A program made the translations under genes and the position numbers. The notes beneath the pieces were generated by a model. That model was not told the DNA's origin, made no database searches, and saw only the letters and a program-made list of their open reading frames with translations. Shown here piece by piece: positions 56,318 through 64,000 of a stretch of 64,000 nt of DNA (position 1 is the stretch's first letter; the number at the start of each line of letters is the position of its first letter). This DNA is from Sepioteuthis lessoniana (taxonomy: Eukaryota > Mollusca > Cephalopoda > Myopsida > Loliginidae), in contig OY757947.1 in assembly GCA_963585895.1 (NCBI GenBank), forward strand, positions 35,406,883 through 35,470,882, given 5' to 3'.

Positions 56318-57597
56318 AATAAACTTTCACTTGTCAATAAAATTTATTTTTCGGACTTTATCAGAACCATCGAAAAACTGAATATTCATTTCATTCCTGA
56401 AACAAGAAGCTAGATGTTTCATATGAATTTAATTAATAAAACATTCCGATTTAAAGAAAATAAATAAATAAAAACATTAATGATAAATTTATTTGATCGA
56501 GAAAAGTTTTCTTAATTTGCTTTACTCACTAACGTATTGGAAGGACAAATATTTATTTTAGTAAATGTGTTTTCACTCATAAGAAATATTCGTATTTCAG
56601 TTTTATCTTCTTTTTAAAACGAATCTGTATACATTTTTGCGTAAACCTTTATGTGTTTTTTTCATTCTTGTAATCATTGTAAATAAAAAAAATTGATTTA
56701 TATATATATATTGTCTTTGTGTGTGTCTGTGAGTGTGGAAAAATTATCCAATTTCACGAAAAGATCAGTGCTTCTTGCAAATTGCTCCAGGGTAAACAGC
56801 AGTGATTCGACTTAAGCTTGTGTATTTGTAACAGCCCTCGATTATCTGTGGAGTTTTCATCAGAAATATTTTCTTGTAGATATCTGCTTCTCGACTGTTT
56901 TTGTGAGTGAATCAATTTCTTTCATTTGATCAATTGGCATACGTATTACATTATCTGGGCAAATTATGAATAGAAACAGTTCCAATTAATATCTTCGCAA
57001 AACACTAGTGATAAAAATTAATGAAAAAATTAAATTACGAACCTTCCAATATTTTATATTTTCAAAAAATACTGGATAAACCTTCTATCAGTCTTATAAA
57101 AATTCTTCTTCAATAGACATTTATTCTTTTCTTAAGCACTGAATTTTTTCTTGTGTGTTTTCATTTACCAACGAAATTGTTTTGTTAAATAATCTTTAAA
57201 ATAATCTTGATTTGATTGAATGACAATTCTTTAATTTCTCTTGGATAAATCATCCAGACAAATTTCACTAAATGCTGTAGCCATAAATATATGGGTGATT
57301 TCATTTTCACCATTAAATTCACACCATATCCACTTTCAGAGGAGTAAGACTCCTAACCAAATTGATGGTGAGGCTTAATTTCTGAAGGTTTGGGTAGTAA
57401 GAAGCACATGTTTATGGCCATTAATCCTAGATATGCACAAACCCTGTGCGGTCGTATTTGTTACAGCCTCATCTATGGGTCAATTCAATATTTCCAACTC
57501 ACTAAGAAAACAATATTAGCATTAATATATTCACTGATACATTCATAGTGAGTAAACGGAATGAAATCAGGATCAGTTCATGTAAATATATAAGAAG

Positions 57598-57641
<44 letters not shown>

Positions 57642-58330
57642 ATACTTACCAAAATTACAAAGTGGTAAAATGTCTTCCTTACCAAGACATAGTATAATAA
57701 ATTACTACTGTATCATGACCAGACAAGAGAAACATCCTTAATATTAAAAGACAAAGGAGGGCATCTTTACTGTTCAAAAATCAGAGAGAGGTCACGGAAG
57801 AATTTCTGAGATAGTCATATGACCATGTGGTATCTAATGGACAAGCACACTTTTGACGGTTGAAAATGAATAATTGTAACAATTGTTCATTGTTTATCAG
57901 TTCTTTGAATTCTCTTGGATAAATCACCCAGAACAATTTCACCATCAGCCGTATCCATAAATATATCGGTGACTTAAATTTTACTACCATTATCCAAGTT
58001 CATCTTCACCGCTGCCATAAAAATGGAGAGTCCTTGATATAACAACTAAATGCAACTGATGATGAGGCTTTGGTTCCGGTGGTTTAGGAAGTATGGAGTA
58101 CCCGTACCCGTTCATTGTCATTAATCCTAGATCCATTCAGACTTAAGTAGATGTATTTGTTCAGATCTCATAAATAGGTTAAGTGGATCTGTTTCTAAAA
58201 TAATTTGATAAGAATACTTAAACACTGAAAATATATTAATGTTAATAACCTTTTAAGTGGGAAGTATTGTTGTTTTATGTTATAACTGATTTCATAGAAA
58301 AATCCAAACCCACAATAAAACAGAACTTAA

Positions 58331-58370
<40 letters not shown>

Positions 58371-58460
58371 CGCCTCAACACACAATTACCCTGGGAGGAA
58401 AATTAGTAGTCAGTTGAAATTTATGGCACAGCAACTATCATAGATAGATAGATTATTTCA
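56000..58460. other. 3' flank, microsatellites, gene-free
   Basis: 56000-57100 parallels 22402-23440, including AT and TG runs at 56248-56315. An AT run lies at 57601-57638 and a CA run at 58332-58365. 57240-57480 and 57890-58160 are diverged direct duplicates (AATCACCCAGAACAATTTCAC against AATCATCCAGACAAATTTCAC, both followed by ATTAATCCTAGAT). No gene. Confidence 0.7.
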
Positions 58461-59840
58461 GTAGTCAGGTAAATTTTATGGTATATCAACAATCATGAAT
58501 TTTTTTAGGGGGAAGAAATTAATAAAAGGAAAACAAACAAAAAACGGAAATATATACATATACATAATAAAGAAAAAAAAAGAAAAGAAAAAGAGAAAAA
58601 ACACCTGCAGAGATTAAAATTGGTCACGGAAAATTAAACCGCACTGAAAATTCACAAACATAAATACTGAAATTAAAAAGAACCATAATCTTAGCAAAAT
58701 ATTCCCCATTATATAGATTAAAGGGAAAACAAAGACAAACCTTTTTACTTCCTGAAGACGACGTAAAATGCCAGAAATACGTGTGAAAGAAAAATAACTA
58801 ACTTAAAAACAAATCCTTTTGCCGACATATACATTTTAAAATATATAAGTTAATTAAATATTCTTAACTTGTCTTGATTTTTTTTATAATTGTATTTATT
58901 ACATAGAATAGAAACGTGGCACATGGCCAACAAATATTTCGACTTTTCACTGAATATAATGTATCATTTATTTTACCATAAAGTCACATCTATTGTGAAA
59001 AACTTATTAGATTATTCTTTAAGAAGGATTTTAAATATTTCATAGTTACCTCTCTGGTAATAACGTTCATTTCCATAGACAAGAATTTTTTCAAATATAC
59101 TTTTCTATGAAAATTTAGGTTTCAAGAGAATTAGCTTTTGTAACAAAATGAGCATTTTGTGGTTTAAAAAGTATCTCTCAAAGATTAGATATGTATAGAT
59201 GAGCAGATCTATCTTGGATGAAAATGTAACAACTTTCCAGGTTTATTAACAACAATATATTTTGTGAACATGACCGTGTTTGGTAAACACTTCTTTAACA
59301 AGATTTCTAGATCGTTTCCCGTTCCTCAAAGACACCTGCATCGGAAAATTATGTCTAAGTAGTTCGGCTTTGGGTTACCCTTTTCCTTGTTTTGTGTTGT
59401 TCTCGTAGTTCAATTGAAAATTAACTTTATTAAATACTTTGAAATTGTTGTAAAACTCAAATTAATTACTTTGGTATATTGGTTGCATGCTTGGTTTCTA
59501 CATTTTAAAATTATTTTTAAGCATTGGCTTTTTTTTTTTTTATTTGTTTTAGAGGAAGTATTGTCAGTGGATTAGTTTAACTGAAATATAATTATTCCCT
59601 AATTTCTAAATGCTTTTATCCCTAATGACAAAAGAATGTATCATGTCGAATTTTCTAGCGTCTGCTTAAAATCTGTATTCTCAACGTAAATTGTGGTTGT
59701 AAATTTAACTAAATTCATAACAAATAATCCCGTTAATCAGAAGTGTTGTTTTATCTAGTGTGATTTTTCATGCGCGCTGCCAAAATTGACGTAAATGAAA
59801 ATGAAGAGCAATAAGTTTCAAATGTATATGGCTTCTATCA
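58461..59840 (-). other. 3' flank of the 60 kb array, gene-free
   Basis: 58465-59415 matches 4490-5480. At about 59415 it joins directly to sequence (59420-59580) that in the first copy lies 3.7 kb further on (9225-9380). 59650-59840 matches 46810-47033. Confidence 0.75.
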
Positions 59841-61264
59841 TCAATGAATTTTCATAGACCTGTTCAAACTTGATTTTCTTGAAAAGGAAGTGTTACATAT
59901 TTCACAGGAATATGGTTTCTCTTCTGTGTGTGTTCGCCTATGTCTATCCAAACTTAATTTTCTTGAAAAAGAAGATTCATATATTTCACAGGAATATGGT
60001 TTCTCTTCTTTGTGTGTTCGCCTATGTCTATCCAAACTTGATTTTCTTGAAAAGGAAGATTCACATATTTCACAGGAATATGGCTTCTCTCCAGTGTGTG
60101 TTCGCCTATGTCTATCCAAATTCGATTTTAAGGAAAAGGAAGAGACACATATTTCACAGGAATATGGCTTCTCTCCAGTGTGTGTTCGCCTATGTCTATC
60201 CAAATTCGATTTCAAGGAAAAGGAAGAGACATATATTTCACAGGAACATGGCTTCTCTCCAGTGTGTGTTCGCCTATGTCTATCCAAATTCGATTTTAAG
60301 GAAAAGGAAGAGACACATATTTCACAGGAATATGGCTTCTCTCCAGTGTGTGTTCGCCTATGTCTATCCAAATTCGATTTTAAGGAAAAGGGAGAGACAC
60401 ATATTTCACAGGAATATGGCTTCTCTCCTCTGTGGGTTCGCCTATGTCTATCAAAAATTGATTTTCTTGAAAAGGAAGATTCACATATTTTACAGAAATA
60501 TGGCTTCTCCCCAGTGTGTGTTCGCCTATGTCTATCCAAATTCGATTTTAAGGAAAAGGAAGAGACACATATTTCACAGGAATAGGGCTTCTCTCCAGTG
60601 TGTGTTCGCCTATGTCTATCCAAATTCGATTTTAAGGAAAAGGAAGTGACATATTTCACAGGAATATAGCTTCTCTCCAGTGTGTGTTTGCCTATGTCTA
60701 TCCAAACTTAATTTTCTTGAAAAGGAAGATTCACATATTTCACAGAAATATGGCTTTTCTCCTGTGTGTGTTCGCCTATGGTTATTCAAACCTGATTTAC
60801 GGGAAAAGGAAACGTCACACATGTCTCAGGAATATATGGCTTCTCTCCAGTGTGTGCTCGCTTATGAATATCCAAACTTGATTATATTGAAAAGGAAGAG
60901 TTACACATTCACAAGAATATAGTTGCTCTCCCGTGTGTGTTCGCCAATGATTATTCAAATGTGATTTTTGGGAAAAGGTAGAGTCACATATTTCACAGGA
61001 ATATGGCCTCTCTCCAGTGTGTGTTCTAACTAAATTTGATTGTTGTGCAAAGGAAGAGTGACAAATTTCACAACGATATTCTTTATCTCCTGTGTGTCCT
61101 TGCATATCCACTTGATCTCCCGAATTGTTTGGAAAGCTCATTTCACAAGTAGATGACTTCGTTTAAGAATGTATTTGTATATGCATTTCAGACTCCGACT
61201 TAGAGGAAAATGATGAGCCGCATATTTTGCAAGAGAATGGCTTTTCTTCGATGCGTCTTTGCAT
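59841..61264 (-). pseudogene. C2H2 zinc-finger array, about 16 units, frameshifted
   Basis: Paralog of the 47 kb array. From the equivalent ATG (61262-61264) the frame meets TAA at 61163. A finger then lacks three residues ([10 protein letters not shown]), a 1-base loss shifts the frame near 60910, a 2-base insertion (ATAT) and TGA 60826-60828 (first Cys codon) follow, and a 2-base deletion near 60650 separates units 60660-60822 from the open 59841-60659 block. That last block has ten units; units 6 and 9 have lost the second Cys (CEIY) and unit 10 the first His. Six of its units share the identical helix SLKSNLDRH. It has no ATG at its start. Acceptor AG lies at 61477-61478. It is tail-to-tail with the 55 kb copy. 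Confidence 0.83.
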
Positions 61265-62536
61265 GTTTTATTAGAAAATGTTATTTCGCTCCAGTGTTTA
61301 TCTACATATACGCCATAACCTTCATGAAAAAAGAAAAACATTGAACAATACTTCCTTCACAAAAATACAAATTTTGTCCAGTCGATATTCCCTAAATTCG
61401 TTTCAAATAGGAATTCTTCGAAAATGTCACCAAGAATATACAGCATTCAAAATGGAGATTTCCTTTTCTAAAATATCTGCAATCAATAAAACAAGAAATA
61501 AACTATCAATTTAGAGAAGGAAGAGTTATCAAGAAATGCAGTTTATAGCAAGTTGCATATTTCAAATGGAAACAAATTTTTGAAAGATACCTAATTTTTT
61601 GTGCATTATATTTGCATTGAAATGGTTTCTATTATTCAAAATAACCAGTATTTGTTTCTTTTTAACAAGTTTGATAATCGACAATCATCTTATCCTTTTA
61701 GTTCCACTAAAGTCAATAATAAAATGGACATCATCGTTTCTACAATGAACTATAATTTCATTATTCGAAACATTTTCGAATAAAACTTGTTAACCATCTG
61801 TGGATAAATGACTGATTTTATAGTCAAATGCAAATATAGTAAATTCCTAACTCAATTTACCGAATAGAAATGAAGAATATATAACAGAGACCTTTTTTTT
61901 ACGAAAACAGACTTGTATGCCTAAACAGGAAAAACAAAGAAAAGAAGAGAAAATTATGGATTTACATCTGCACAGAAAGAAGATATAAACAGATAAAATC
62001 ATCTCGTTATGACAGGTAATCACTTGTCAATAAGAACATCAATGGACAGTAAGTGTAAGAAACAAAATTGCAACCACTGTACAACGATCGTCTCATGTTA
62101 CAGTCACAATAAAGTCAGTGATGAAACGGACATCATCACCTTCTAAAATGAATCTTATTTTCCTTGTTCTCTACGTTACTAAGTCGAAACATTTTTAATA
62201 AACAACTCCATTTATTGAAATATGAAAATCAGTCGATTTTTTTCTTGAATAGAGAAAGAAAGATAGATATTGTACTACTAGGAAGAAGAAATATTGGACA
62301 AAATAAGACGATTAATAATCGATATTTTTCTGAACTGTAGAAAATTGTGAAAATTTATTTACCTGTAGATAAAAATTGTATTAATTTGCACTTGGAAAAC
62401 ATTCTCACTTTTATTAATATTTACCAAACATTTATTAATCATTGAATATGAATGAAATGAGTTTTTGTATAACTAGTTTTTATGTTTAACATCTTTTTTA
62501 GACTTTGGAAATTAGTTTTTCAACTTTTCAAATGAG
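61265..62536. other. 5' flank of the 60 kb array, gene-free
   Basis: 61470-61640 parallels 47930-48110, with the same acceptor-like TTGTTTTATTGATTGCAG on the minus strand. 62100-62530 parallels 48430-48740. No gene. Confidence 0.65.
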
Positions 62537-62600
62537 GAATGGGAACACGTCCTCTTGGTAGAGTGGAAAACGTGATGGACTGTGAAAAACTGCGACGAAT
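62537..62600 (+). repeat. truncated SINE head
   Basis: GGGAACACGTCCTCTTGGTAG followed by GTGATGGACTGTGA matches the SINE head at 48742 and breaks off before the B box, where the flank at 49120 resumes. Confidence 0.65.
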
Positions 62601-64000
62601 AGAAAAAAAATGCCCCCTCCCCCGATTTCACGGAAGTTTTCGCAGGTCAGTTTTTGCAGTTTGTCATTCAAAGATACTTGCACACTATCAAACAAGATGT
62701 CTTCAGGAAAATACCAATGAGGAATATCAGAATGAATTATATGTAGGGAAATTGAGGACGGATAGAAAAACATGCTCCGCGTCTTTCTCACAAATGTTTC
62801 CGGTAGTTAGTTCTTTTTAGTTCGTTAATTTTTCAAAAATATCTCGTATATTATCGACCAAGAAGTCTTCAGGGTTAGGGACGTCAGAAAACGAAAGTGT
62901 AATGTCTTGCTGGTTGGAGACTTCATAGATTCTTTCCGTGTCCTTTTCGCTTCTTTGGAAAACAAATATCGATATTTACTTACGTAGATCTTATTTAGCA
63001 TATTGCATTTTTCACGAAAAAGGCAGTTTATTGCTAATACTTTTTTCATGGGGAGGATACGTAATTGGGAAAGTGTTAAATGATAAAACTGCATCATTTG
63101 TGGGAGTTTGACAACGTTGTGTGTAAGATATTGTGGACGGAGAAAAAAATGACCCCCTCCACTTTTCTTAGCAAATATGAAACGTAATTTGAAACGTCAT
63201 AAAAAGTGAAGAAATTCACTGAAACGAACTCTTATCTCGGTGATTGAATGTATGTTGAACATATTCATATAATTCTTAGGTAAACTAAAATAAGATGAAA
63301 GTAAATTTTCATTGGTGACACTTATTGTTAAGAATACATTTAAATTTGTTTAAGACGATAAAGTTGACGCGAAATAAAATAGTTTATTTGTTGTTTTCAT
63401 TGTCGATAAATATAAACAATGAATGTGCAATAAGAAATATTGCCAAATGAAAAACTGACATAAATAATGATTACACAGAGAATTTGTTATAATCCATAAT
63501 TAACATTATATATTATTATGTATTTAAGAAAATGTTCTTACAAGTGGCTTATATACGGTAATTGCGGTTAAATAAAGAATCGGTTGTCCCGACCAAAATG
63601 TAGCTTTCAAGCAGGTATGGCGCATGAAGGCAGCAGCATTGTTTTCGTATTTATTGGATTATTGGTTAAAAAAATCTTTTAATATAAATTATCAAAATTA
63701 AAAAAAACACAATTATTTTCTTTTAAAATGTAATTTAGAATATCTTCTTTGAGAACTAAGTTGTTGATAGAATTAAAAATGAAAAATTGTTTTATCTTAG
63801 TTTTTGATATTAATTAACATTTGCTTTCTTCATGAGACAACACAGAAACTTGTGAAGGGAGTTTATTGACACCCGCACCCCAAGACATGACTAATTATTC
63901 TATTCTAATCATATATGCTCTCTGAAATTTCAAAAATGGTAAAATAACGTACAATATGGTTCTTCACAGCAATTTTTACTTCCTTCATTTTTGTAACTTA
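62601..64000 (-). other. outer flank copy, gene-free to window end
   Basis: 62601-63700 parallels 49120-50240, and is inverted relative to 15700-16260 and 36590-37060. The remainder to 64000 parallels the inverted 15040-15200 or 35400-35600 region. No coding region is supported. Confidence 0.6.

Noticed and set aside
56056-56413. ORFs of 77-93 residues with YIYIYIY and CVCVCV
   Set aside because: Translated microsatellite in the duplicated 3' flank.
59870-60649. Two overlapping plus-strand ORFs of 259 and 231 residues
   Set aside because: Shadows of the minus-strand finger array; repeats such as HISQEYGFSPVCVRLCLSK are linker codons read backwards.

Overview
The window looks like AT-rich nuclear DNA of a lophotrochozoan animal, most likely a coleoid cephalopod (octopus or squid). 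This rests on a local cluster of C2H2 zinc-finger genes with near-identical 28-residue fingers, abundant tRNA-derived SINEs, RTE-type LINEs ending in short ATG/GAT repeats, mollusc-style Ty3/gypsy elements, and long CA, CT, AT and ATCT microsatellites. The organism is inferred, not shown. No bacterial, organellar or rRNA sequence was seen.

Layout. Bases 1-4350 are a satellite of about 51 head-to-tail 85-bp monomers, cut by the left window edge. From 4.35 to 64 kb the window is a mosaic of copies of one ancestral zinc-finger module: 5' flank, intron end with a conserved acceptor, one terminal exon coding an uninterrupted finger array, and 3' flank. Copies lie at 21.2-23.4 kb (+), 41.0-42.8 kb (+), 46.2-48.2 kb (-), 55.1-57.1 kb (+) and 58.4-61.5 kb (-). 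A more divergent array lies at 26.7-27.8 kb (-). Orientation alternates, giving three tail-to-tail pairs. A looser second set of duplicated flanks recurs at 12.8-16.3, 24.4-25.8, 34.1-37.1, 48.5-50.2 and 62.4-63.9 kb.

Coding state. Three arrays read as open terminal exons: 21.6 kb (9 fingers), 26.7 kb (12 units, one degenerate) and 47.0 kb (8 units, one degenerate). The 41.2 kb array is open for 340 codons, but several fingers have lost zinc ligands and a stop truncates it. The 55 and 60 kb copies carry several stops or frameshifts and are best called pseudogenes. If expressed, the open ones would be nuclear sequence-specific DNA-binding proteins; no KRAB, BTB or other effector domain is visible, so upstream exons may lie elsewhere.

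Mobile elements. A Ty3/gypsy element with two LTRs (16.95-20.66 kb, -) sits inside the 5' flank of the 21.6 kb zinc-finger copy. A related decayed element (29.9-32.4 kb, +) is split in its RNase H region by about 1.1 kb of foreign DNA. A third gypsy RT fragment is at 33.6-34.0 kb (-). RTE-type LINE pieces occur at 6.5, 29.1, 36.0-36.5, 37.1-40.3 (nearly full length), 42.8-43.9, 44.2-44.7 and 50.2-51.9 kb. An R2-like LINE 3' end with a restriction-like endonuclease motif is at 51.9-53.6 kb, and its last exon-like 117 bp is triplicated. SINEs are at 10.6-11.5 kb (an inverted pair), 35.0 and 48.7-49.1 kb. Because modules are duplicated, several insertions can be read against an empty paralogous site in the same window.
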